DNA of 64,000 nt from Rhodococcus oryzae (GCF_005049235.1 NZ_SUMD01000011.1:62001-126000); one strand, 5' to 3'; shown: positions 27,892-36,643, counted from the first letter of the stretch. The notes: a model not told the origin generated them from the sequence alone. Made by a program: numbers and translations.

Positions 27892-29094
27892 TCAGGTCGT
27901 GAGGTAGGGGTCGCTCGACTCCCCTGACGGCTTCTGCGGCCGCCGCAGGGCGCCGACGAGTGGCTCGACCACCCTCGCCGCAACCGGGCCCAGGATCGCC
28001 ATCAGCAGCACATACGCCGTCGCCAGCGCCGCGAGCTCGCCCTCGACCGCGCCCGCCGCCACCGCGAGGCCCGCGATGACGATCGAGAACTCGCCGCGGG
28101 CGACAAGGGCGGCGCCCGCCCTCGCCCGGCCCATCACTGCGACACCCTGCCTGCGGGCCGCCCACCACCCCGTCGCGATCTTGGTCGCGGTCGTCGCCAC
28201 CGCCAGCAGGACCGCCCAGCCGAGGACCGGCGGAATGGTGCCCGGATCGGTGTTCAGGCCGAACACCACGAAGAACATCGCCGCGAACAGGTCCCGGAGG
28301 GGCTCGAGTACCTTCGCCGCGTTGCGGGCGGTGGACCCGGAGATCGCGATGCCGAGCAGGAACGCCCCGACCGCCGCCGACACCTGCATCGCCGAGGCGA
28401 TCCCGGCGACCAACAGCGCCGCGCCCAGCAGCTTGAGGAGGAAGACCTCCTTGTCCTTGCTGTCGACGATCGCCGACACGTAGTGGCCGTAGCGCAGCGC
28501 GATCACCAGCACCAGGGTGACCACGCACAACGAGATCGCCAGCGCCTGCAGGCCGCCGAAGAAGCCGACCCCGGCCAGGATCGCAGTCAGGATAGGCAGG
28601 TAGACAGCCATGGCCAGGTCCTCGAACACGAGGATCGACAGCACGACAGGGGTTTCGCGATTGCCGAGCCTGCCCAGGTCGCTGAGGACCTTCGCGATGA
28701 TGCCCGAGGACGAGATATAGGTGACGCCACCCATCACAAGTGCACCGACCGGCCCCCACCCGAGCATGAACGCGACGATCACGCCCGGCGCCGCGTTGAG
28801 CACGATATCCACCGCACCCGCCATCCACGACTTGCGCAGCCCCGTGACCAGCTCACTCGCGGTGTACTCGAGGCCGAGCAGCAGGAGCAGCAGGACCACG
28901 CCGATCTCACCGGCCAGGTGCCCGAAGTCGCCGATGCCGTCGAGCGTGAAGAACCCGCCCTCGCCGAAGCAGAGGCCACCTACCAGGTACAGCGGGATCG
29001 GCGACATCCCGATTCGGCCCGCAAGGCGCCCGAGGACACCCAACGCGAAGAACACCGCGCCGAGCTGGATCAGCGAGAGCGCGGTGCTAGTCAT
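27892..29094 (-). CDS. K+/H+ (cation:proton) antiporter, KhtU/KefB type
   Basis: A 400-residue CPA2 antiporter with 12 or so hydrophobic helices (LFFALGVLGRLAGRIGMSPIPLYLVGG; ISSSGIIAKVLSDLGRLGNRETPV; EFSIVIAGLAVAAGA). VLSILVFEDLAMAVYLPI carries the ED pair of KefB/KhtU-like antiporters. With the TrkA_C protein encoded just upstream it forms a KhtT-KhtU-type pair that exports K+ (or NH4+) in exchange for H+. Expected to respond to pH or a nucleotide through KhtT. The ATG overlaps the end of a 31-codon mini-frame made by a tandem repeat. Confidence 0.9.
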   Translation of the reverse strand: MTSTALSLIQLGAVFFALGVLGRLAGRIGMSPIPLYLVGGLCFGEGGFFTLDGIGDFGHLAGEIGVVLLLLLLGLEYTASELVTGLRKSWMAGAVDIVLNAAPGVIVAFMLGWGPVGALVMGGVTYISSSGIIAKVLSDLGRLGNRETPVVLSILVFEDLAMAVYLPILTAILAGVGFFGGLQALAISLCVVTLVLVIALRYGHYVSAIVDSKDKEVFLLKLLGAALLVAGIASAMQVSAAVGAFLLGIAISGSTARNAAKVLEPLRDLFAAMFFVVFGLNTDPGTIPPVLGWAVLLAVATTATKIATGWWAARRQGVAVMGRARAGAALVARGEFSIVIAGLAVAAGAVEGELAALATAYVLLMAILGPVAARVVEPLVGALRRPQKPSGESSDPYLTT

Positions 29095-29182
29095 GGTGCC
29101 CCGGGTGGTTGCCGGAGCTCATCCGGTTGTCTTGGTCTTCGCCGGAGCTCATCCGGTTGTCTTGGTCTTCGCCGGAGCTCAT
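29087..29182 (-). CDS. 31-codon coupling mini-frame between khtT-like and antiporter genes (tentative)
   Basis: The frame encodes MSSGEDQDNR twice, then MSSGNHPGHHD. Its ATG overlaps the TGA of the upstream TrkA_C gene (ATGA) and its TAG overlaps the antiporter ATG. It fills the whole junction. It may be only a relay for ribosomes between the two cistrons rather than a functional peptide. No separate Shine-Dalgarno is needed or seen. Confidence 0.35.
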   Translation of the reverse strand: MSSGEDQDNRMSSGEDQDNRMSSGNHPGHHD

Positions 29183-29185
29183 CCG
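29111..29185. repeat. 30-bp tandem repeat, 2.5 copies
   Basis: The unit begins GCCGGAGCTCATCCGGTTGT and ends CTTGGTCTTC. Two exact copies (29111-29140, 29141-29170) are followed by a 15-bp part copy (29171-29185) that contains the stop of the TrkA_C gene. The period is a multiple of three, so the minus-strand mini-frame stays open. Confidence 0.95.
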
Positions 29186-29661
29186 TGGTGCAGGATCTTG
29201 GCCGCACCGTCGAGCCCGTCCGAGGTACCCACGGCGACCAAGAGGTCTCCTTCGGTGAGGTTGAAATCCGGATTCGGCGACGGGTACACCTGTCCGGCCC
29301 GCATCACCGCCACCACCGAGACCCCGGTCCTGGTTCGCATCGCGGTCTCCCCCAGCGTCCGGCCGTCGAAGGGCGAGTCCTCGGTGATCGGCAGTTGCCG
29401 GGTGTTGATCCCCGGCAGGTCACGGTGCTCCTCACGCAACTGCGAGACCAACTGCGGGGCGCCGAGCAGATTGCCCAGCACAGCGGCCTCCTCGTCGGTC
29501 AGCGGCACCGAGGCGGCACAGGCATCGGGATCGTCCTTCTTCGAGACGATGAGGTCCGTCCCGCCGTCCCGATGGGTGACCACGCCGATACGCCTGCCGG
29601 TCGACAGCTCGAAATCCTTCCGGATGCCGATCCCAGGAAGGGGAGTCACTTCCACGTTCAT
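29179..29661 (-). CDS. TrkA_C-domain regulator of the K+/H+ antiporter, KhtT type
   Basis: A 160-residue cytosolic protein. The first 75 residues (MNVEVTPLPGIGIRKDFEL) match the N-terminal domain of KhtT; the TrkA_C (RCK_C) domain covers about 80-155 (SPFDGRTLGETAMRTRTGVSVVAVMR, FNLTEGDLLVAVG). KhtT inhibits or activates the KhtU antiporter in Bacillus in response to pH and c-di-AMP; which signal acts here is not known. TACCGT lies exactly 6 nt before the ATG, so the transcript is likely leaderless. Confidence 0.88.
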   Translation of the reverse strand: MNVEVTPLPGIGIRKDFELSTGRRIGVVTHRDGGTDLIVSKKDDPDACAASVPLTDEEAAVLGNLLGAPQLVSQLREEHRDLPGINTRQLPITEDSPFDGRTLGETAMRTRTGVSVVAVMRAGQVYPSPNPDFNLTEGDLLVAVGTSDGLDGAAKILHHG

Positions 29662-29720
29662 GACTCAACGGTAGCGCCGCGCGCGGGATCGGTCCCGCGA
29701 CGCGCGATATTCGCAGGTGA

Positions 29721-30431
29721 TCAGCGAAAAAAGAGCTGGACGGCGGCATCGCGGGCGATGAGGAATCCCGCGATGCCGAGCACCCAGCCCAGCGCGCTGT
29801 CCGCATGCCTGGATAGGAAGCCGTCCGCGCGCGCCAGCCAGGGCTCGACCCGCGTGTGCGCGACGGTCCTCGCGAGGACCAGCAGGCAGGCGGGGAGCAC
29901 CATCACGACGCAATAGCCGGCCAGTGCCGCCGCCGAGACCGCCGCGGACAGCCCGCTCGAGATCATCAACCCGATCGCCGCGAGGTACGGCAGCATCGTG
30001 ACCACCTCGAGGGCGCCCGCGCTCACCGCCAGGACCGCGACGCCGGATCCGGAGGACTGCGCGTCCAGAGCCTTTGCCCGCCACCGGGTCACCCGACCGC
30101 CACCGCCGCCTGCCTTCGCCCTGGAGTCGAATCGCCAGCTGATCGCGAACAGGCCGACACCGAGCGCCAGCTGCACACCGAGCGCGACGGGTCCGCGCAA
30201 CACGGACCCCGCCGCGGCGATTCCGGTCGACGCCGTCAGCAGGACCAGCACCCCCACCGCGAAGTAGAAGCCCGCGATCGCGCCCAGGTACGCGACCATC
30301 CGGCGCACCGGCGGCCGCTCCGGGGACATCAACAGCCACAGCGGGATCACCAGCGTCCCCAGGCTGGTGCTGTCCACCAGAGCGAGCGCGACGAGCCCGA
30401 GCACGAGTGCCATCTCCATGCGGACGATCAT
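29721..30431 (-). CDS. GAP/Sap-family integral membrane protein
   Basis: A membrane protein of about 236 aa with six hydrophobic segments (ALVLGLVALALVDSTSLGTLVIPLWLL; AYLGAIAGFYFAVGVLVLLTAS). It resembles GAP/Sap proteins that help move glycopeptidolipids or other lipids across the envelope in mycobacteria, and more distantly LysE/CcdA-type exporters. The start is uncertain: ATG 30431, 30419 and 30413 are all possible, and the frame is open to 30500. Divergent from the histidine kinase gene, which might regulate it. Confidence 0.75.
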   Translation of the reverse strand: MIVRMEMALVLGLVALALVDSTSLGTLVIPLWLLMSPERPPVRRMVAYLGAIAGFYFAVGVLVLLTASTGIAAAGSVLRGPVALGVQLALGVGLFAISWRFDSRAKAGGGGGRVTRWRAKALDAQSSGSGVAVLAVSAGALEVVTMLPYLAAIGLMISSGLSAAVSAAALAGYCVVMVLPACLLVLARTVAHTRVEPWLARADGFLSRHADSALGWVLGIAGFLIARDAAVQLFFR

Positions 30432-30528
30432 CACCAGCGCGACCCCGTCGCGACATCGCCCGTACGCCGGATCGGCCGTCCTCCCTTGGGAGGACGTCAC
30501 GAGGTTCTCGGTGTGTTGTGATGAGGGC

Positions 30529-31716
30529 GTGTCACGCTGGTCCGCCCTGTCCTCGCTCGCCCAGAGTGCGCTGATCGCGCTCCTCGCGTTCGTCGCGGGC
30601 GCCGTGCTCTACTCGACAGCCCTGTACTCGCTCGCGCCGATCTCCGCCGGGGTCCCCGTCCCGATCAGACTGGTACTGCTGGCCGCGATCTGCGGTGCTG
30701 CCGTGTTCCGGCGGGACCGCCCGGTGCTGGCGATCTGGCTCGCCACCATCCCGCTCGGCATCGATTTCGCGCTCGGGCCGACCCTGCCGATCTGGCTGGT
30801 CTTCTCCGACCTCGTGTACGCGGTCGTGCTGTACGGCACCGCCAGGCAGTCTCGCGCCATGGTCGGTGTGGCTGCGGCGGGCACCACCGTGTGCCTGGCC
30901 CTCGTGCTGGCCCTCACCAGGAGCTGGCAGCCCCTGGTGATCGGCACGATCGCGGCCTTCGCCTTCGTCGGCACCCCGTTGTGGTGGGGGCGCGCGGTGC
31001 GACTGCACAAGGACGTCGCCGACTCCGAGCGTGCCCGAGCCGAGGCGCTGACCACCATCGCGGCCCTGGATCGGCAAGCGGCGATCGCGGACGAACGGAA
31101 TCGGATGGCCCGGGATCTGCACGACGTCATCGCCGGCCACCTGTCCGCGATCGCCATCCAGTCCGAGGCCGCCCTCGGCATCACCGGCCCGGAGTCCGAC
31201 GAGCGCCTGCACCGGATCCTGGAATCCGTGCGCGGCAACAGCATCGACGCGCTCGAGGAGATGCGCTCGATGATCGGCCTGCTCCGCACGGACATCGTCG
31301 ACGAGGCTGCGGCGCCGGGCCGACTCCGCCAGCTCGCCAAGCTGGTCGACTCCGCGCAGGCCGCGGGCACCGAGGTCGCGGTGCACGACGACCTCGCACC
31401 CGGCCAGCTCCCCACCGCCGTGGACCACACCGCATATCGGATCGCCCAGGAGGCCCTCACCAATGCCATCAAGCACGCACCGGGCCATCCGGTCGAGCTC
31501 ACCCTCCGGTCGCAGTCCGGACGGTTGCTGATGACAGTCTGCAATCCGCTGCCGCCGCGAGGGTTCCCGTCGGATCCACCACGCCAACGCACCGGGCTCA
31601 GGAACATGCGCGAGCGCACCGAACTGCTCGGTGGCCGGTTCAGCGCGGGACCGGCCCCCGACGGCTGGCGGGTCGCGGTGTCCATCCCGGTCGACGGACC
31701 GGCGGCGGGCGCATGA
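30529..31716 (+). CDS. Sensor histidine kinase, NarL-system type
   Basis: A 395-residue membrane kinase. Five or six transmembrane segments (about 10-150) form a sensor without a large external domain. The dimerisation domain HisKA_3 has DERNRMARDLHDVIAGHLSAIAIQ with the phospho-acceptor His; the ATPase domain has YRIAQEALTNAIKHAPG (N box), GLRNMRERTELLGGRFSAG (G box). The stop overlaps the regulator start by 4 nt. Start GTG 30529; GTG 30511 is an alternative. The stimulus is unknown. Confidence 0.9.
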   Translation: MSRWSALSSLAQSALIALLAFVAGAVLYSTALYSLAPISAGVPVPIRLVLLAAICGAAVFRRDRPVLAIWLATIPLGIDFALGPTLPIWLVFSDLVYAVVLYGTARQSRAMVGVAAAGTTVCLALVLALTRSWQPLVIGTIAAFAFVGTPLWWGRAVRLHKDVADSERARAEALTTIAALDRQAAIADERNRMARDLHDVIAGHLSAIAIQSEAALGITGPESDERLHRILESVRGNSIDALEEMRSMIGLLRTDIVDEAAAPGRLRQLAKLVDSAQAAGTEVAVHDDLAPGQLPTAVDHTAYRIAQEALTNAIKHAPGHPVELTLRSQSGRLLMTVCNPLPPRGFPSDPPRQRTGLRNMRERTELLGGRFSAGPAPDGWRVAVSIPVDGPAAGA

Positions 31717-32354
31717 TCCGGGTGGTGGTCGCCGACGACCACGCCGCGATCCGGTCGGGGTTGTCGATGATCCTCGGGTCCGCCGACGACATCGAGGTCG
31801 TCGGCGAGGCCGCCGACGGCGAGGTGGCGCTCGGCCAGGCCCGCGCGTTGCGGCCCGACGTGGTGCTGATGGACATCCGGATGCCCGGCACCGACGGCAT
31901 CGCGGCGACCAGGGAGATCACCGCGGCCGGCCTGGCCCATGTACTGGTGCTGACCACCTTCGACATCGACGAGTACGTGTTCGGGGCGCTGCAGGCGGGC
32001 GCCTCCGGGTTCCTTTTGAAATCGGCGACGGCCGCGGAGTTGACGGCGGCCGTGCGCGCGGTCGCCGCGGGGGACGGCGTGCTGGCCCCACAAGTGACCC
32101 GCACCCTGATCGACGCCTTCGCGGCGGCACCGCCGACCCCGGCGCGCCGGCCCGCGGGCCTCGAGGACCTCACCGACCGAGAGCGGGAGGTGCTCGATTG
32201 TCTGGGCGACGGTCTGACGAACCAGCAGATCGCCGGACGCCTGTTCATCGGGGAGACCACCGTCAAGACCCATGTGTCCCGGGTGCTCACCAAGCTCGGT
32301 GTCAGCTCACGCGTCCAGGCGGCGATCATCGCCAGGGAACTCCCCGCGTCCTGA
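31713..32354 (+). CDS. Response regulator, NarL/LuxR type
   Basis: A 213-residue partner of the kinase upstream (ATGA overlap). Receiver: acidic pair at 8-9, phospho-acceptor Asp54 in VLMDIRMPG, conserved Thr in VLTTFD and Lys in GFLLKSATAAEL. Output: LuxR-type HTH at about 145-210 (LTDREREVLDCLGDGLTNQQIAGRL, TVKTHVSRVLTKLG). It should bind DNA when phosphorylated; targets are unknown. Its 3' end overlaps the convergent DUF952 gene by 48 bp. Confidence 0.95.
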   Translation: MIRVVVADDHAAIRSGLSMILGSADDIEVVGEAADGEVALGQARALRPDVVLMDIRMPGTDGIAATREITAAGLAHVLVLTTFDIDEYVFGALQAGASGFLLKSATAAELTAAVRAVAAGDGVLAPQVTRTLIDAFAAAPPTPARRPAGLEDLTDREREVLDCLGDGLTNQQIAGRLFIGETTVKTHVSRVLTKLGVSSRVQAAIIARELPAS

Positions 32355-32711
32355 GTCCTCTGGGGTCCCGAACCTGCCGTCGGGACCGGGTAGATACGCG
32401 CGCACCCCGGTGACCGCCACCACAGGGAGCGGTCCGTACAGGTGCGGGAACCGCATCGACTCGGGGTCCGTCGGCACGCCCGGCTCCCAGCGGACCTCGG
32501 CTCCGAGTCGCTCCCGGTCCAGGTACAACAGCACGAGATCGGTGCGACCGGCGAACAGCCGGTTCGCCGGCAGGTGCACCTGTTCGGTGCTCGAGAGGTG
32601 CACGAACCCGTCGGCGTCGTAGGTCTCGGGCAGCCGCTCCCCCGCCCGCTGCGCCTGCCGCCACTGCTCGGTGGTGCAGATGTGTACCAGGGTGCTGTCC
32701 GGATGAGTCAC
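32307..32711 (-). CDS. DUF952 protein
   Basis: A 134-residue member of DUF952, a glutathione-S-transferase-superfamily-annotated but uncharacterised family. Hallmarks: LVHICTTEQWRQAQ at the start, DADGFVHLSSTEQVHLPANRLFAG and RFPHLYGPLPVVAV. Its 3' end overlaps the response-regulator gene by 48 bp on the opposite strand, so mRNAs could pair tail to tail. Function unknown. Confidence 0.88.
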   Translation of the reverse strand: MTHPDSTLVHICTTEQWRQAQRAGERLPETYDADGFVHLSSTEQVHLPANRLFAGRTDLVLLYLDRERLGAEVRWEPGVPTDPESMRFPHLYGPLPVVAVTGVRAYLPGPDGRFGTPEDSGRGEFPGDDRRLDA

Positions 32712-32802
32712 CCCCGCAGGCTATCCGGGGCGCCCCGGCAGTGATCTCCGTCACGCGCGGGGCCCGTGTTCCCTGTTAGTGAAACCACAAAGAAACGCCG
32801 AC

Positions 32803-32829
32803 GGGAACAACTCCTGAAGCCCAAACGTC
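32803..32829 (+). promoter_or_regulatory. ECF-type (SigH/SigE-like) promoter candidate before the small Cys protein
   Basis: GGGAAC (32803-32808), 17 nt, then CGTC (32826-32829). Spacing is identical to the sigB promoter candidate; the -10 differs by one base from CGTT. It lies 88 nt before the start codon. Confidence 0.4.
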
Positions 32830-32916
32830 TGACAGAGTGGATTCACCGCGCCATCCCGGTGCGGCGGACCAGGCCCCAGGCACCCGGCTTCGGCCGAACG
32901 CCAGTACGGAGGAGTC

Positions 32917-33120
32917 ATGCCCGGAACACTGACCAGCCCCCCATTGACCGCTGCCGACCGGTGCGACCGGTGTGGTGCGGGAGCCCGCGTGCGCGCGGTC
33001 CTCTCGACTGGTGGAGAGCTTCTCTTCTGCCAGCACCACGCCAATGAGCACGAGGATCGACTCCGCGCGATGAACGCCACCATCGTCTCCGATGCCGTAC
33101 TCGATGAGGCGACGATCTAG
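32917..33120 (+). CDS. Small putative zinc-binding protein (DUF7455-like)
   Basis: A 67-residue protein: LTAADRCDRCGAGARVRAVL, then LLFCQHHANEHEDRL. The CxxC plus C-HH-H arrangement suggests one zinc site. Actinobacteria commonly encode this small protein near sigma factor genes; the DUF7455 label is my recollection. The ATG at 32917 follows GGAGGAGTC, and an ECF-type promoter may lie upstream. A strong terminator follows. Function unknown. Confidence 0.8.
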   Translation: MPGTLTSPPLTAADRCDRCGAGARVRAVLSTGGELLFCQHHANEHEDRLRAMNATIVSDAVLDEATI

Positions 33121-33164
33121 GCCGTCAGCCAAACCGGGCGCCCGTTCGGGGCACCCCAGTCAGC

Positions 33165-33196
33165 ACAGAGCCCGCACCTCCCGGTGCGGGCTCTGT
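33165..33196. terminator. Bidirectional terminator
   Basis: ACAGAGCCCGCACC-TCCC-GGTGCGGGCTCTGT is a perfect 14-bp stem followed by CTGGTTTTC, between convergent genes. Confidence 0.9.
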
Positions 33197-33220
33197 CTGG
33201 TTTTCAGCGCTGTCGGGTTT

Positions 33221-34948
33221 TCACCACTGCCGGAGCATCGCGATCCGTTCGGTGAGCTGCTCGACCGTGGCGATCGCGGTCGGCGGACCGCCGCAGACCC
33301 GGCGCAGCTCACCGTGGATCCACCCGTGCGGCTTGCCGGTTCGGTGGTGCTGCATCGCGACGAGTCCGTTGAGCTCCTTGCGCAGCTCCGCCAGCTTGCT
33401 CGCGGACGAGACCCGGTCGGCAACAGCGGCGGGCGCCTGGACCGGTGCCGGCTCCCTGGCCCCCTTGTCCAGCTGACCGGCCTGGCGCTCACGCAGCAGG
33501 GCCCGCATCTGGTCGGCGTCGAGCAGGCCCGGCAGGCCCAGGTAGTCCGCTTCCTCGTCGCTACCCGCGAAGGTCGCCGTCCCGAACGAGGATCCGTCGT
33601 AGATCACCTGGTCGAGCTCAGCGTCGGCGCCGAGCGAGGTGAACGCCTTCTCCTCCTCGCCCGGTTCGTCCTTCTGCTTGTTGGCGTCGACGAGCAGTTC
33701 GTCGTCGAGGCCGTCCTTCTCCCGGTGCGGCTTGCCGAGCACGTGGTCGCGCTGCAGCTCGAGCTGGCTGGCGAGGTCGAGCAGCACCGGCACGGAGGGC
33801 ACGAAGACGCTCGCCGTCTCGCCCTTGGCCCGCATGCGCACGAACCGGCCGATGGCCTGCGCGAAGAACAGTGGCGTCGAGGAGCTGGTTGCGTAGACGC
33901 CGACGGCCAGGCGCGGCACGTCGACACCCTCGGACACCATCCGCACCGCCACCATCCACGGCTCGGAGCTCTCGCTGAACTCGGCGATCTTCTTCGAGGC
34001 GGTCGGGTCGTCGGACAGCACGACGGTCGGCGCCCGCCCGGTGCCTGCCTCGAGGATCTTCGCGTATGCCCGCGCCACCGTCTGATCCGTCGCGATGACC
34101 AGCCCGCCCGCGTCGGGCATGCCACCGGCGCGCAGCTGCTGCAGCCGGGTGTTGGCGGCGGTGAGCACTGACGGGATCCAGTCGCCGTTCGGGTCGAGGG
34201 CGGTCCGCCACGCGCGCGCGGTCTGCTCGGCGGACAGCGGCTCGCCGAGCCGGGCCGCGAACTCCTCACCGGCGTTGTTGCGCCAGCGCGCCTCCCCCGA
34301 ATACGCGAGGAAGACCACGGGCCGCACCACGCCGTCGGCGAGGGCGTCCGAGTATCCGTAGGAATGGTCGGCCTTCGACCGCAGCAGCCCCTCGCGGTCC
34401 GGCTCGTACTGCACGAACGGGATCGCGCTGTCGTCGCTGCGGAACGGGGTTCCGGTGAGGGCCAGCCGGCGGGTGGCGGGCTCGTATGCCTCCCGGATCG
34501 CGTCGCCCCAGCTCTTGGCGTCGCCGCCGTGGTGGATCTCGTCGAGGATCACCAGGGTGCGCCGGTTCTCGGTGCGCACCCGATGCTTGGTCGGATGCGA
34601 TGCCACCTGCGCGTAGGTGACGACAACGCCGTGATACTCGGACGACGTCTGACCGGTCGAGTTGGTGAAGTTCGAGTCCAGCGCGATGCCCATCCGGGCC
34701 GCGGCCCCGGACCACTGGTGCTTGAGGTGCTCGGTGGGCGCGACCACGGTCACCTGGTCGATGGTGCGGTCGGCCAGCAGCTCCGAGGCGACTCGGAGCG
34801 CGAAGGTCGTCTTGCCTGCGCCGGGCGTCGCCACCGCGAGGAAGTCGCGGGGCCCGGTGGCCAGGTACTTGGTCAGCGCGCGACGCTGCCACGCTCGGAG
34901 GGTGGCGACGGGTGCGGGTGGTGTCGATTCGGTACTACCCGTGAGCAC
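33221..34948 (-). CDS. DEAD/DEAH-box (XPB-like SF2) helicase
   Basis: A 575-residue SF2 helicase. Motif I is TPGAGKTTFA, motif II DEIHHGG (DEIH), motif III LALTGTPFRSDD; in the second RecA domain VSEGVDVPRLAVGVYAT and FFAQAIGRFVRMRAKGE are motifs V and VI. The C-terminal 150 residues include an acidic linker and a small helical domain ending QLTERIAMLRQW. Role unknown; DNA repair is a common guess. Start GTG 34948, with AAGGAG upstream. The 224-bp gap to the divergent YihY gene holds no element I can name. Confidence 0.9.
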   Translation of the reverse strand: MLTGSTESTPPAPVATLRAWQRRALTKYLATGPRDFLAVATPGAGKTTFALRVASELLADRTIDQVTVVAPTEHLKHQWSGAAARMGIALDSNFTNSTGQTSSEYHGVVVTYAQVASHPTKHRVRTENRRTLVILDEIHHGGDAKSWGDAIREAYEPATRRLALTGTPFRSDDSAIPFVQYEPDREGLLRSKADHSYGYSDALADGVVRPVVFLAYSGEARWRNNAGEEFAARLGEPLSAEQTARAWRTALDPNGDWIPSVLTAANTRLQQLRAGGMPDAGGLVIATDQTVARAYAKILEAGTGRAPTVVLSDDPTASKKIAEFSESSEPWMVAVRMVSEGVDVPRLAVGVYATSSSTPLFFAQAIGRFVRMRAKGETASVFVPSVPVLLDLASQLELQRDHVLGKPHREKDGLDDELLVDANKQKDEPGEEEKAFTSLGADAELDQVIYDGSSFGTATFAGSDEEADYLGLPGLLDADQMRALLRERQAGQLDKGAREPAPVQAPAAVADRVSSASKLAELRKELNGLVAMQHHRTGKPHGWIHGELRRVCGGPPTAIATVEQLTERIAMLRQW

Positions 34949-35172
34949 TGTCGCTGCCGCTCCTTCTGCACTGTGTCCGTGATGCGATCGGTCGCCGTGA
35001 TTCGATCCTGGAGGAGCCTAACGCCGACCACCGACGTTCCCCGCATCACCGGCGACCGCGCGTCGCGCCGTGGTCGCGGACCGGCCGCGATCTCTGGTAG
35101 CGGCAGATTTCTCCCGACACGGGGGGCCTCAATGCGCGGCGACGTGGCCGCGTCGGGAATGCTGGAACCATC

Positions 35173-36354
35173 ATGGACGAGCCGAGCAACGGAGAGCCGG
35201 GCGGCGACCAGCCTGCCGGGCACGCCGATGCGCGCTCGGGATTCCATCCGCTCCACCGCGCCTGGCAGGTCATCGCGAGAACCGCGACGAAGGCCTGGGG
35301 CGACTCGATCTTCGGCAAGGCGGCGACGGCCGCCTTCTGGCAGACCCTGTCGCTGCCTCCCCTGCTGCTCGGACTGCTCGGCAGCATCGGCTACGTCGGC
35401 GGCTGGTTCGGCCCCGACACCGTCGAGATCATCGAGTCGAAGATCATCACCTTCAGCCGTACCGCCTTCAGCGAAAGCGTCGTCGACCAGCTCATCAGCC
35501 CGACGGTGAACGATGTCCTCGGCCAGGGCAGACCCGAGATCGTCTCGGCCGGTTTCCTGCTGTCGCTGTGGGCGGGATCGTCGGCGATCTCCACGTTCGT
35601 CGACTCCATCGTGGAGGCGCACGGCCAGAAGGACGTGAGACACCCCGTCTGGCAACGGATCTTCGCGCTGCTGCTCTATGTGATGTTTCTCATCGTCGCG
35701 GTGTTCGTGCTGCCGCTCGTCGCACTGGGACCGACCCTGATCGGGCAGGTGCTACCGCGGTCCTGGTACTCGTTCGGGACAGAGGCGGTGGACACCTTCT
35801 ACTACCCGGCCGTCGGCCTGCTCCTGATCATCGGCCTGACCACCCTGTACAAGGTGGCGCTGGCCAAGTCCCTGCCCTGGCACCGACTGCTCGGTGGGTC
35901 GCTGCTCGCGGGCGTCTTCTTCATGGGCGCGAGCACGGTCCTGCGCTGGTACCTCTCCTGGATCACCCAGACCGGCTACACCTACGGCGCGCTGGCGGCG
36001 CCGATCGCCTTCCTGCTCTTCACGTTCTTCCTCGGCTTCGCGGTGGTCCTCGGCGCCGAGTTCAACGCGACCATCCAGGAGTTCTGGCCGGCAAGGGCCA
36101 CCCGGATGGAGCAGATGCGGGAGTGGCTCGCCGCGCAGGCCGCGGCGGCCGCACGGGCGCCCGACGGCGCGTCCGTCGGGCCCGTCACGAATCTCACCAG
36201 GCGGCTCGCCGGCGGGCCGATGCGGATCACCGGACCGGACCGGGGCAAGCACGAGGCCGCCGAGGACGCGCCCACCGTCGACGAGACCGACGGCACCGAC
36301 GGCGGCCGCTGTCCGGTCGTGGCGGCTCAGTCGCCCGCGCGCAACCCGTCGTAG
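35173..36354 (+). CDS. YihY/BrkB-family membrane protein
   Basis: A 393-residue protein, counterpart of Rv2707, with six hydrophobic segments between about 55 and 300 and a cytoplasmic C-terminus that is Ala-rich then acidic. LSLWAGSSAISTFVDSIVEAHG and GTLYGALAAPIAFLLFTFFLGFAVVLGAEFN-like stretches are the family core. Once annotated ribonuclease BN; that is not its role. Transport is suspected. The last 28 bp overlap the convergent DUF3039 gene. Confidence 0.88.
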   Translation: MDEPSNGEPGGDQPAGHADARSGFHPLHRAWQVIARTATKAWGDSIFGKAATAAFWQTLSLPPLLLGLLGSIGYVGGWFGPDTVEIIESKIITFSRTAFSESVVDQLISPTVNDVLGQGRPEIVSAGFLLSLWAGSSAISTFVDSIVEAHGQKDVRHPVWQRIFALLLYVMFLIVAVFVLPLVALGPTLIGQVLPRSWYSFGTEAVDTFYYPAVGLLLIIGLTTLYKVALAKSLPWHRLLGGSLLAGVFFMGASTVLRWYLSWITQTGYTYGALAAPIAFLLFTFFLGFAVVLGAEFNATIQEFWPARATRMEQMREWLAAQAAAAARAPDGASVGPVTNLTRRLAGGPMRITGPDRGKHEAAEDAPTVDETDGTDGGRCPVVAAQSPARNPS

Positions 36355-36563
36355 ATCTTCTTGCATTCAGGGCACACCGGCGAGCCGGGCTTGGCCGATT
36401 TGGTCACCGGGAAGACCTCACCGCACAACGCGACGACGTGGGTACCCATCACCGCGCTCTCGGCGATCTTGTTCTTCTTCACATAGTGGAAGAACTTGGG
36501 GCGGTCGTCATCGGTGGACTCGTCGGTGGTGGTGTCGGGACGTTCCTTGGTCTGAGTGCTCAC
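36327..36563 (-). CDS. DUF3039 protein
   Basis: A 78-residue protein, counterpart of Rv2708c. After a Thr/Asp-rich head comes KFFHYVKKNKIAESAVMGTHVVALCGEVFPVTK and VCPECKKIYDGLR; Cys plus CPEC and the His suggest a zinc site. GTG 36563 (VSTQTKERPD) is the family start; the frame continues upstream without homology. Its 3' end overlaps the YihY gene by 28 bp. Function unknown. Confidence 0.9.
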   Translation of the reverse strand: MSTQTKERPDTTTDESTDDDRPKFFHYVKKNKIAESAVMGTHVVALCGEVFPVTKSAKPGSPVCPECKKIYDGLRAGD

Positions 36564-36643
36564 CCGTCCATGATGACGCACTCCCGCGCGGTGGGCGAGC
36601 CCCCGGTAGTGCATTCGACTGCGGAGAGTGGGAAGGTGGACAG

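Noticed and set aside
29111-29185. Insertion-sequence end or attachment site
   Set aside because: No transposase or integrase is near and the repeat is a simple tandem duplication.
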